A stretch of DNA of 21,050 nucleotides from Larix sibirica (taxonomy: Eukaryota > Streptophyta > Pinopsida > Pinales > Pinaceae). The notes beneath the pieces are model-generated. The model saw nothing but the letters and a program-made list of their open reading frames with translations, had not been told where the DNA came from and did not search any database. Below, one piece after another: positions 1 through 7,922 of the stretch. The stretch lies in NCBI GenBank assembly GCA_004151065.3, contig NWUY0300011452.1, positions 20,871-41,920 on the forward strand. The letters are read 5' to 3'. Every line of letters starts with the position of its first letter. Position 1 is the stretch's first letter. Made by a program: the position numbers and the translations under genes.

Positions 1-263
1 ATTCAGAAGTATTTGGAACCATTCGGAAGCAGTTGGGTTAATACTAGTCTAAAGGTCGAATTGATTAAAATTTGCAATTTTTTCTAGTTTGTACAAATTC
101 TTAAAAAGAGACACTACACATTGAGATGGATTATGTACTAGAAATCCATCGTTTTTTCTGTTTATGTTAAATTTATTAAATTTTGACCAGAACCAGCACA
201 ATTTGATGCTCTGTTTAGTGTCCGCCGTGAATTGTTAGCTATTACAAGCGTATTCAATGAAGA

Positions 264-629
264 CTACGCAGAAAAGAGGTACCTGCCAGTAGAACGGAGC
301 TGTTTTCTAGTCAAACGCATCGCCTCGACCGCCTCCATTATGCTCTCCAACAGTCCTTGAGTCGAGTAGTGCCGAGGTTCCAGTCTCCTCAGAGGACGAA
401 ATGCTGGGTTCCGTCTCGAAGCCAAACTCATTGTTCGTTTGGAAGGGTTGGACAAACTCACTGTTCGTCGCGAAGGACTTGACAGTAAGAGACTTGTATG
501 AAATGGATAACTGAATGAAGACATGGTTGCGAAATGGCAGCCACGGCGGCCGCAGAGATGTGGAAGAAAAGGTGAAGGATGAGCATAAAGGATGTTGATG
601 GTTGATGGATTTACCAGGCGAGAGGCCAT
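264..629 (-). CDS. Putative small mitochondrial-targeted protein, 121 aa, unrecognised family
   Basis: The ORF opens at an ATG at 629-627 in a very good plant context (GCCATGGC) and ends at TAG at 266-264. A GTG-started extension reaches 659, but the ATG is preferable. The first ~88 residues look like an organelle presequence: MASRL start, rich in Ser and Arg, almost no acidic residues. They end in R86-H87-Y88 followed by S89-T90, which fits the plant R-3 processing motif (R-x-F/Y, then S/A). The remaining ~33 residues are a charged, helix-prone stretch (LLESIMEAVEAMRLTRKQ). Residues 51-60 and 61-70 are a 10-aa duplication (PSRRTVSLS-like). The region is visibly more GC-rich than its surroundings. 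An AATAAA lies on the minus strand about 80 bases past the stop. I do not recognise a family. It could be exon 1 of a longer gene, because CAG|GTACCT at 283/282 is a possible splice donor. Confidence 0.5.
   Translation of the reverse strand: MASRLVNPSTINILYAHPSPFLPHLCGRRGCHFATMSSFSYPFHTSLLLSSPSRRTVSLSNPSKRTMSLASRRNPAFRPLRRLEPRHYSTQGLLESIMEAVEAMRLTRKQLRSTGRYLFSA
424..483 (-). repeat. Two-copy 30-bp tandem repeat inside the putative presequence
   Basis: AAACTCAYTGTTCGT-type units start at 424 and 454. The spacing is exactly 30 bases, so the reading frame is kept. It encodes the paired PSRRTVSLS and PSKRTMSLA blocks. The same repeat is present in the second copy of the duplication at 1883-1942. 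Confidence 0.7.
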
Positions 630-749
630 GGCTTCGATGGCCAAGAGGAAACCTCTCACCTAATCTACGTTACATTTATGTTCACTCATTAAAACCCAAA
701 GCGTATACTTGTTAAACCCTTCTTGTATCTCGTTCTTTGTGTTGGAAAA

Positions 750-948
750 ATGTTTTCGACGCACAAAAGAAAAGAATCGAGTGTAGCCGAGGTAAGTATC
801 CTAAAGGTATATGTTTTGGAGTTTGGAATGGATATAAGTTTTGGTAAATTTGTAATTTTTTATTGTGTAGATTTTATTTTTGATAGCAAAATTAATTTCC
901 ACACACAAATATTTGTATTGTATTTTTTATTGCATTCAGATTGTGTAA
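750..948 (+). other. Splice-like signals of a possible plus-strand exon pair
   Basis: Near-perfect plant splice signals occur here: GAG|GTAAGT at 791/792 and a T-rich tract ending TGCATTCAG at 939, which would define a 148-base intron. The ORF from ATG at 750 (MFSTHKRKESSVAE) would be spliced onto ATT GTG TAA and stop at once, giving only 16 residues. The segment might be an untranslated leader divergent from the minus-strand ORF, an unrelated non-coding transcript, or chance. It is repeated at 2209-2407. Confidence 0.2.
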
Positions 949-1439
949 TTTTGACGAGACTCTCACCAAAACAAGTAATGAGTGTTCACCTTATACGTTT
1001 AAGCAAAACAATAATGTATGATGATTTTTGTAACTAATCCACTGTTGTGTGAGTGGACACCATAGTTATTAAGTGTTATGTTCTTTTACGAGTGTTATGT
1101 TATCATAAAATAGAGTTCATAACCAATGTGGAATAAGAGGGAGGGGAAAGGTAAATTGGTGAAGTCATGGGGTTTTTGTGGAGAAGACCAATGTTCACGC
1201 TGTGTGAAGGTCTAATGCCATGTTATATAAATTGTCGTACAATTAGATTAAAATTAGATGAATGTGATTAGTTTGTCAAAATACAACTTTTTTCATAAGA
1301 GTCAAAATACAACTACAACATTGGTTTCACCTTAATGTGAATAAGTTGTTATATCCAATGTAGGTTGGAAGAGAGCCACTTTACTTTGTATAATGTTCCT
1401 CACATTATTATAAATAAGGTTGAATACATGTAGTGGATA

Positions 1440-1468
1440 GTCTCTCTCTCTCTCTCTCTCTCTCTCTC
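1440..1468. repeat. (TC)14 microsatellite
   Basis: This is an uninterrupted TC run at the right end of duplication copy 1. It abuts the assembly gap, and its length differs from the matching (TC)11 at 2900-2921. That suggests either two alleles or an imperfectly resolved tract. Confidence 0.95.
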
Positions 1469-1469
1469 N
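1469..1469. other. Single-base assembly gap (n)
   Basis: This is the only ambiguous base in the window. It sits between the end of a (TC)14 run and the first base of the second copy of the duplication. That is the expected layout when an assembler joins two overlapping contigs end to end because it could not resolve a simple repeat. Confidence 0.9.
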
Positions 1470-1722
1470 ATTTGGAACCATTCGGAAGCAGTTGGGTTAA
1501 TACTAGTCTAAAGGTCGAATTGATTAAAATTTGCAATTTTTTCTAGTTTGTACAAATTCTTAAAAAGAGACACTACACATTGAGATGGATTATGTACTAG
1601 AAATCCATCGTTTTTTCTGTTTATGTTAAATTTATTAAATTTTGACCAGAACCAGCACAATTTGATGCTCTGTTTAGTGTCCGCCGTGAATTGTTAGCTA
1701 TTACAAGCGTATTCAATGAAGA

Positions 1723-2088
1723 CTACGCAGAAAAGAGGTACCTGCCAGTAGAACGGAGCTGTTTTCTAGTCAAACGCATCGCCTCGACCGCCTCCATTAT
1801 GCTCTCCAACAGTCCTTGAGTCGAGTAGTGCCGAGGTTCCAGTCTCCTCAGAGGACGAAATGCTGGGTTCCGTCTCGAAGCCAAACTCATTGTTCGTTTG
1901 GAAGGGTTGGACAAACTCACTGTTCGTCGCGAAGGACTTGACAGTAAGAGACTTGTATGAAATGGATAACTGAATGAAGACATGGTTGCGAAATGGCAGC
2001 CACGGCGGCCGCAGAGATGTGGAAGAAAAGGTGAAGGATGAGCATAAAGGATGTTGATGGTTGATGGATTTACCAGGCGAGAGGCCAT
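1723..2088 (-). CDS. Second, identical copy of the putative mitochondrial-targeted 121-aa ORF
   Basis: This copy matches the ORF at 264-629 residue for residue, including the GCCATGGC start context, the RHY|ST cleavage-like motif and the 10-aa internal duplication. It is in the second copy of the perfect 1.46-kb duplication and is probably the same gene counted twice. If the duplication is real, there would be two identical genes in tandem, both on the minus strand. Confidence 0.45.
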   Translation of the reverse strand: MASRLVNPSTINILYAHPSPFLPHLCGRRGCHFATMSSFSYPFHTSLLLSSPSRRTVSLSNPSKRTMSLASRRNPAFRPLRRLEPRHYSTQGLLESIMEAVEAMRLTRKQLRSTGRYLFSA

Positions 2089-2899
2089 GGCTTCGATGGC
2101 CAAGAGGAAACCTCTCACCTAATCTACGTTACATTTATGTTCACTCATTAAAACCCAAAGCGTATACTTGTTAAACCCTTCTTGTATCTCGTTCTTTGTG
2201 TTGGAAAAATGTTTTCGACGCACAAAAGAAAAGAATCGAGTGTAGCCGAGGTAAGTATCCTAAAGGTATATGTTTTGGAGTTTGGAATGGATATAAGTTT
2301 TGGTAAATTTGTAATTTTTTATTGTGTAGATTTTATTTTTGATAGCAAAATTAATTTCCACACACAAATATTTGTATTGTATTTTTTATTGCATTCAGAT
2401 TGTGTAATTTTGACGAGACTCTCACCAAAACAAGTAATGAGTGTTCACCTTATACGTTTAAGCAAAACAATAATGTATGATGATTTTTGTAACTAATCCA
2501 CTGTTGTGTGAGTGGACACCATAGTTATTAAGTGTTATGTTCTTTTACGAGTGTTATGTTATCATAAAATAGAGTTCATAACCAATGTGGAATAAGAGGG
2601 AGGGGAAAGGTAAATTGGTGAAGTCATGGGGTTTTTGTGGAGAAGACCAATGTTCACGCTGTGTGAAGGTCTAATGCCATGTTATATAAATTGTCGTACA
2701 ATTAGATTAAAATTAGATGAATGTGATTAGTTTGTCAAAATACAACTTTTTTCATAAGAGTCAAAATACAACTACAACATTGGTTTCACCTTAATGTGAA
2801 TAAGTTGTTATATCCAATGTAGGTTGGAAGAGAGCCACTTTACTTTGTATAATGTTCCTCACATTATTATAAATAAGGTTGAATACATGTAGTGGATAG

Positions 2900-2921
<22 letters not shown>
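2900..2921. repeat. (TC)11 microsatellite followed by TA repeat
   Basis: TC run at the right end of duplication copy 2. It is followed directly by CATATATATATCC, the junction into unique sequence. Confidence 0.95.
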
Positions 2922-2930
<9 letters not shown>

Positions 2931-2931
<1 letters not shown>

Positions 2932-4116
2932 CCTAGTTAATAGAGTTTTAAAGCAAAGAAGCTTGCATTTAACATTGGAAACATCTTTATCTAAAATGGA
3001 TTGAATTCAAATTTTGTGGCATTCCAAAGAGTTACCTAGGCCCAACAAGTATAAGGGGTTCTTAAAAACCTAGCATAGAGATCTTGTGCAAATTCTCGAA
3101 TATCAAAACAACAACATAGTAAGGTTATAAGGGTTGGTCCTTGGGTTGAGGACACAATCAAGTTCGAGATTTCATAAGATAATTGTTTTAAGGGGATTGA
3201 AAACTCATTTTTGATTAGACAAAAGGGTAAAAGTCTTAGGCTTCAAGGGAAAGTATGGGCAAGGTATTATGGATCAACACGCTAAACAATCCTTTGAGAT
3301 ATGGAAGTTTATACATTTGGTTAACCAATCAACCCATATATTCTAACTCTCACCGAAGCCATTACTTAACCCTACACCCCAATACACCAGAAAAAATAAA
3401 TAAATAAATAGAGAGGATTTAAGGGATAAGTCGACAAATTTAACTAACCAAGGGTTACACTCCGATATGCCCTTGGTTTTTCTATCAATCCATGACAAGA
3501 AGCATGATGGTATCTACATCCTCACCTTGGGCACACATCCCAACTCACTCATTCAAGGAAGGAAGAGAAATGTCTTTGATGAGGAAGGTGGAAAATCAAA
3601 AGCACAAACTTAGGTAAAAGATAAAGGGAATTAAAGTTGGATAAGAGACGAGCATCTCATTCTTTTTTAGTAAGCATTCATTAACAAACCTTTCTAGCCC
3701 TTTATTGCATTTTACATTCAACAACAAAACCATCGTTAAATAAGGGATGACACCCATAGGAAGACCAAGTTGATCATGTAAGAAATGCGTTCAATTACAT
3801 ATCAAGTTTAATGCAATAGATTGGTATGCCAACTTTATGGCATAATAAGGCATTAGTAACCATAATTTGGGAGATAACTCTTCGAGATTGAAGAGGCCAA
3901 AAACTGAAAACATCACTACTGAGAATATATGCAATGCTCTAGTTGGATTGGGCGAAAGGATAGGACAAATAAATTAGTTGCAATCCTGTTGGATGGCCAA
4001 GTTTAAGAAGAAGGTCATCCATTGTTGATTTAGGGACTCCCTCATAGTCAACAACTTCATTGAATGTGATTTCATTAACATCAACGACCATTTTGGACAT
4101 TTGCTTGATCGATGTC
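2931..4116. other. No recognisable gene; AT-rich intergenic sequence
   Basis: Stops are frequent in all frames and I recognise no protein motif. A short TAAA microsatellite lies at about 3395-3411. A 75-codon minus-strand ORF (3939-4166) has no recognisable domain and partly overlaps the minisatellite that starts at 4117. The region is probably old repeat sequence decayed beyond recognition. Confidence 0.6.
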
Positions 4117-4357
4117 GATAATTCCCCTATCAATGACACTCTTGTCAATAACTCACTTGCCAACACCCTCCCTTGTTGAAAACTTGCTTGTTGATGACAC
4201 TATTATCAACACCCTAGTTGTCAATGACACTTTTGTTGACAACTTGCTTATCAATTACACTTTGGTTAGCAACCTTCTTGTTAATGTCTCCCTTATGAAC
4301 AACTTGCTTGGCAACGAGACTCCTGTCAAAGTTTCTCTTGTTGATGATCTTATTATA
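4117..4357. repeat. Degenerate 30-bp minisatellite, 8 units
   Basis: Eight consecutive units start at 4117, 4147, 4178, 4208, 4238, 4268, 4298 and 4328. They share an AACTTGCTTGTCAATGACAC-like core. All are 30 bases except the second, which has one extra base. On the plus strand the last six units stay open and encode 10-residue repeats such as DNLLINYTLV, SNLLVNVSLM and NNLLGNETPV within an ORF at about 4112-4465. The first two units read the same motif in another frame. The minus strand is also open (KQVVNKSVID-type repeats). A period divisible by three keeps both strands open automatically, so this is not proof of coding. Confidence 0.8.
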
Positions 4358-4468
4358 TCGAAATTGGTGCATTATTGGTCCTTCTATCAAGAGTCTCATT
4401 CCAATGACCTCTCCTCTTCGAATTATTTCAACACCCCACAACTAAGCACAACAACCCAAGGTTAGAGT

Positions 4469-4876
4469 TTGTAATGCCCCCCACGAGATCTGAGGGGAAA
4501 TTCCCTTAGTGGTTGGATGTTTCTGCTAACAACAAGGGCATGCCCCTTACACCTATAGATCCTCTATAATGTTTCGGGCATTAACTTTCCATTAAGCACA
4601 CTATGTTCCAAACTATGTGCATGTACTTCAGTAGCTCTTGCATGCCAAGAATTTCGATAGTCTTCAATATCATTACAACTACATTCCAACAACAACACAG
4701 GGCACATTGGGTGACAAGCAATCACCGACAATTACTAAATTGTCTTTAGAAGTTGAGTGAGCATTTTGTAATTACTATGTAGTTATCTGTATGATGCCTA
4801 GATAACAAATATTTTCTTCCCTTTTCATGATCTCTCTCTCACTCTCACGGAGTAATGTATAAATGTTTTATGTAAT
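4469..4876 (+). other. Possible LTR remnant interrupted by the LINE insertion
   Basis: The segment starts with TGTAATGCCCCCCA, the kind of TGTAA-GCCCC start common to plant Ty3/gypsy LTRs. It has a TATA-like TGTATAAATG at about 4857, just before the LINE target site at 4877. The sequence would resume at 6739 after the insertion. I found no clear CA end, no primer site and no partner LTR, so this is a weak call. Apart from this I see nothing in the stretch. Confidence 0.25.
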
Positions 4877-4892
4877 AACATAGATATTATTC
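4877..4892. repeat. Left target-site duplication of the LINE insertion
   Basis: AACATAGATATTATTC here matches AACATAGATGTTATTC at 6723-6738 in 15 of 16 bases. The right copy follows directly on a poly(A) run. This is the standard signature of target-primed reverse transcription. Confidence 0.75.
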
Positions 4893-5295
4893 AGGGGAGG
4901 CAGGTGTCATTTGTGATCTATAAACCCAAAGGACAAATAGTGTTACAATTCGCTTTGGAACTCGGAAAAAAGACAAACAACCAAATTGAAGCTTATGCGT
5001 TGTTGCAGGGATGCAAGCTAGCTCAAAAAGCATGCATTTCCTCCTTAATGATCCTCGAGGACTCTTCTCCAATAATCCATTATTTAGTCTTCAACTCCAA
5101 CCCAAAGATATTTGTGTTCAAAGGCAAATAGATCGCATTAAATTGGAATTCAAGCTCTTTTCTTAGGTTCATTGGTGGCATATTGTCCGATAACTAAATG
5201 ATGTGGCTGACAAGGAGGCCAACTCAACCACTAGGATGCTCATGCACCAAATTTTATTGAATAAAAGAGAATTCGGATATAATCAAATCCCATGA
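4893..5295 (+). pseudogene. LINE RNase H domain fragment (end of ORF2)
   Basis: RNase H would cleave the RNA strand of RNA/DNA hybrids during LINE replication. The fragment reads FVIYKPKGQIVLQF, then KTNNQIEAYALLQGCKLAQK and SSLMILEDSSPII. This matches the plant LINE RNase H pattern (G-VIYDP-G, TNNQAEA-ALLQGL-LA, L-I-GDS--I). The catalytic Asp region shows E-D-S in place of G-D-S. Downstream, in another frame, come RIKLEF, VHWWHIVR and LNDVADKEAN, the C-terminal part with the conserved (A)D-EAN motif. Frameshifts are needed near 4910 and 5095, and TAG and TAA stops interrupt the second part. It is clearly non-functional. Confidence 0.8.
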
Positions 5296-5501
5296 ATTTG
5301 GGCAAACGGAAGATGTGACGCGTGGAAACCTTTAGCCCCTCCTTCACACATGTAATGAGTCGAAACATTATCCCACATCAAGAATTAATCATGCCTCAAG
5401 TTGGGAGATTTAAGAACATTTACTATCGCATGCAAGAAATCTCCTCATTCATTTCGGCAATCAGATTTACCCCACAAAATTAAGTTGTGGTGGACTACCT
5501 A

Positions 5502-5751
5502 GGCGTGGGATAACTGGCACTCAAATCGCCCCGTTCCTTAGCTCCGGTTATAAAAATAGCGGAATCGTAGTTCCACCTCATTTACTGCGGAACTATACCA
5601 TGGAACTATGCCTCTACGGGTTTTGGCCCAATTTAAAACAACCCAGATCGTCTAAATTCCAAAAATATAACGAGAAAGAATGAAATTGTGCCTCACCGGA
5701 AAATTTTCCGTCACCCGCAGGGGGCGATTTGAGTGCTAGTTATCACAGGCC
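5502..5751. mobile_element. Mutator-like MITE, 250 bp
   Basis: The left end (5502-5532, beginning GGCGTGGGATAACT) and the inverted right end (5721-5751, beginning GGCCTGTGATAACT) agree at 28 of 31 positions. Both continue into GCACTCAAATCGCCCC. They are flanked by a 9-bp direct repeat, GACTACCTA at 5493-5501 and GACTGCCTA at 5752-5760 (one mismatch). Long terminal inverted repeats starting with G plus a 9-bp target-site duplication are the signature of Mutator-like elements. The element has no coding capacity and is more GC-rich than its surroundings. The interior has further short palindromes (GGAACTAT/ATAGTTCC). It lies inside the LINE insertion and is therefore younger than it. Confidence 0.8.
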
Positions 5752-5903
5752 GACTGCCTATGATACTCGCACATACCAGGCGATATCATGCTTATTCATG
5801 GGGACCCGAAGCTAAAAAGGTGGTGGAATAGCAATGTAGATCGTCTCCCATGTTCTGTGTTTTGTGATAATCCATTGACAACGGAGTGTTAATTCTATTT
5901 CAG

Positions 5904-6210
5904 GAAAAAGGTGACAGTCTTGAGAGAAAGACAAAATAACATGCTGAGGCAAGAGGAATACCACCGTAGAGAGACCTGCATCTCTCATCCGCTTTGTCGT
6001 GTTGAGGACGAGAGCAGGGAAACCAATTGTTCATTAAGAAGAGTTGCTAGCGAATTTGGCCAGGATCTAGGTGCATTGGAACTACGCCTAGAACGGGAGG
6101 AAGATCTTAGAGAACAAGAAAAAGAAAAGAATGAAAAGCTTGCAGAAAAAATAGCCATTATGGAACCTCAGCTGGTATTCCTTCAATTTCGTATAGCCAA
6201 CTTGAAATGA
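5904..6210 (+). pseudogene. Coiled-coil exon-like ORF, unrecognised family
   Basis: The reading frame follows a good splice-acceptor-like sequence (AATTCTATTTCAG, ending 5903) and stays open for ~102 codons to TGA at 6208-6210. It is highly charged. Heptad-like patterns in RLEREEDLREQEKEKNEKL and in KIAIMEPQLVFLQFRIANLK predict a coiled coil. After the stop, a different frame continues in the same style (PLQEANSRFEPLVFVQAK, then EFEAR and LEAR, each followed by a stop) to about 6345, so the original coding region was longer and has been frameshifted. It is not a LINE domain that I know. Its position between the RNase H and the poly(A) suggests a captured host exon or a transduced flank. Confidence 0.5.
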
Positions 6211-6399
6211 GAGTCCACCTTGTGTCTGTTGGTTTTATCCACTCAAGCCCACTCCAAGAAGCCAACTCTAGGTTTGAGCCCCTGGTATTCGTTCAAGCAA
6301 AATCTGAATTTGAGGCCCGCTGATTGGAAGCTAGGTAGGTTTTTTCAAGAATTAGCTATTTCATTTCATAACTAGTTTAAAGCTTTGTAGTTGTATAGT

Positions 6400-6470
6400 C
6401 CATTAATAGATAAGTCTAAAATATGGCATGTAATATTCCATCAGTAGATAAGTCTAAAATCTGGTATGTG
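6400..6470 (+). repeat. Two-copy 38-bp direct repeat
   Basis: CCATTAATAGATAAGTCTAA at 6400 recurs with few changes at 6438 (CCATCAGTAGATAAGTCTAA). It lies in the AT-rich 3' part of the LINE insertion, upstream of the poly(A). Confidence 0.7.
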
Positions 6471-6722
6471 TCACTTTTTAGATTTCCTCTTAAGAAGGAA
6501 CTGGTATGGTTTTGGAGGTCATAAGTATAGAGACTGAAAGTTTTTTCAAGAAGTAAATGTTATGTCCTCGGACTTTATGTAAATCAGCAGAATAAGGGGG
6601 TTAGAGTAGTCTGGACTATGACAATTTTGAATTTTGGCCTTAGGGCACCCTATGTACTCTTGATGTGTGGGGAAACCCCTGAGTTATTTTTAATATAAAT
6701 CATAATTACTTTTGTAAAAAAA

Positions 6723-6738
6723 AACATAGATGTTATTC
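6723..6738. repeat. Right target-site duplication of the LINE insertion
   Basis: AACATAGATGTTATTC is the partner of 4877-4892. Its leading As merge with the element's nine-A tail (6716-6724), so the exact junction is uncertain by one or two bases. Confidence 0.75.
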
Positions 6739-7680
6739 GATCTATTTGTTTTATGTACATTTTACTTCAATTTATTCATGCTTCTGCTTCTTGTAATGTA
6801 ATCGGTCCCACAATGTTAAATTGTCCTCCAATTACATTATGGATTTGGGACCAAGCAATTGGAAAATCAATGTTTAGTTATGGTTTAATGTAGGAGCGTT
6901 GCACATAGAACCATAAAAGAGGGCATAGAGCACTAAGAGAGTTAATCAGTGCAACATTAAAGCTAAGCAATTTGTAATATATGGAACTATGTAGGATGTG
7001 TTCATGAAGAAGAAGGAGCTATGGAAGTTCTTTGTGAAATATGTTAAGACAAAAGAGATGTCCCAATATGTAGATAAATATGAGGTGCCTAGTGAAGGTT
7101 TTAGAGAAATGCAAACAAGGGTGTGCAATGTTGTGCAACAAAAAGAGAAGACACCACGGGAGATTGTGATGTAGGTGTGTCATGAAGGAATGCAGGGGAA
7201 TAAGCACAGATGAGGTGAAGCATCGAGACACTAAAGAAACACACAGGGAAGTTGGAGAGATAGAAAAGGAAACGTTATTTCAAATAGGTTTAGAAGGTAT
7301 TGGTTACATCAAAGCCTATAAATAGAATTCCAAGAAGGAAAATGACTTGGCAATTTAGAATCAAGGGATTTTCATGAAGAGCGGAGGCAAGGGAAAGAAG
7401 AATATTTTGAGAGGAGGAAGATGAAGGAACATGACTAGTCTAAATCCATAGGCAAAGCGCGAAGTAAGAAAGACCAAGAACCATGTATAGATGGCTAAAG
7501 ACAAGATAAGTGTTAAGGCCTGGGATTAAATTTTTTATAAATATACCCAAAGACTGAGAATTAGTGTGCTATTTCCCTCTTCTTGAGTATCCTTGTATGT
7601 ATGAGTTGTTTTCTTCCTAATTTTTTTCATTCTATTACGAATATTGTTTTAGTTTTTGTCACATACATAAAATCAAGTTG
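6739..7680. other. Unassigned stretch with a small Lys/Glu-rich ORF and LTR-like 3' part
   Basis: An ATG-started 56-codon ORF at 7004-7174 (MKKKELWKFFVKYVKTKEMS start) is basic and charged but matches no family I recognise. Further on there is a TATA-like TTTTATAAATATACC at about 7534. The TTGGATATCACCTGG sequence at 7677 faintly resembles a degraded initiator-Met primer site. Since the gag of gypsy-1 begins soon after, 7200-7675 may contain its ruined 5' LTR. I found no second LTR for comparison. Confidence 0.25.
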
Positions 7681-7922
7681 GATATCACCTGGGCTCTACC
7701 CATACATGCTTGGGAGAAGGGGCTTGTTGCACACTCCTCCATACCGTTTGGTAATGGTGTGAGGCATGATTTTTGTAAGAGTTTGAAATGGATAAACACA
7801 TATTTTGTTGGGTTAAGTGAACCATGACTACATAAACGGTGCATATAGGTGGAAGAATGATCATAAACACATAATTGAAAGAATTGTGAACTTGTAGAGA
7901 AGAATTGGTAACCATACATAAT

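Larger units (their letters stand above)
11..1468. repeat. Copy 1 of a ~1.46-kb exact direct duplication
   Basis: This segment recurs at 1470-2921 with a constant offset of 1459 bases. Every line I compared is identical, including both long ORFs. The only difference is at the right end: copy 1 ends in 14 TC units, copy 2 in 11 TC units followed by CATATATATA. The junction is a single ambiguous base directly after the microsatellite. Identity without any substitution, next to heavily decayed repeats, argues against an old genomic duplication and for one locus represented twice by two contigs or haplotypes. Confidence 0.95.
1470..2921. repeat. Copy 2 of the ~1.46-kb exact direct duplication
   Basis: This is the second copy of 11-1468, starting immediately after the n at 1469 and ending in (TC)11. 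Unlike copy 1, it continues into unique flanking sequence on the right, so it supplies the true right flank of the locus. Copy 1 supplies the left flank (positions 1-10). Both copies carry the same minus-strand ORF and the same plus-strand splice-like signals. Confidence 0.95.
4893..6722 (+). mobile_element. 5'-truncated LINE insertion with nested MITE and coiled-coil segment
   Basis: The insertion is bounded by a 16-bp target-site duplication and ends in a nine-A run (6716-6724, overlapping the duplication). It begins in the RNase H domain that closes ORF2 of plant LINEs. The rest of ORF2 is missing, as expected from 5' truncation. The RNase H reading ends in TGA at 5293-5295. About 1.4 kb then follows before the poly(A), which is long for a LINE 3' UTR. 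A 250-bp MITE accounts for part of this and an unrelated coiled-coil exon-like segment for more. Read-through of the LINE poly(A) site with 3' transduction of flanking sequence would explain the layout, as would template switching during insertion. Confidence 0.65.

Noticed and set aside
723-1037. 104-codon plus-strand ORF, repeated at 2182-2496
   Set aside because: It opens with TTG, is AT-rich with no domain, and runs straight through the good GTAAGT...CAG splice-like signals.
4214-4441. 75-codon minus-strand ORF with KQVVNKSVID repeats
   Set aside because: It is the reverse reading of the 30-bp minisatellite. With a period divisible by three, both strands stay open automatically.
6803-6862. 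Short inverted repeat GGTCCCA...TGGGACC
   Set aside because: Only seven bases match, with no target duplication or longer stem; chance is sufficient.
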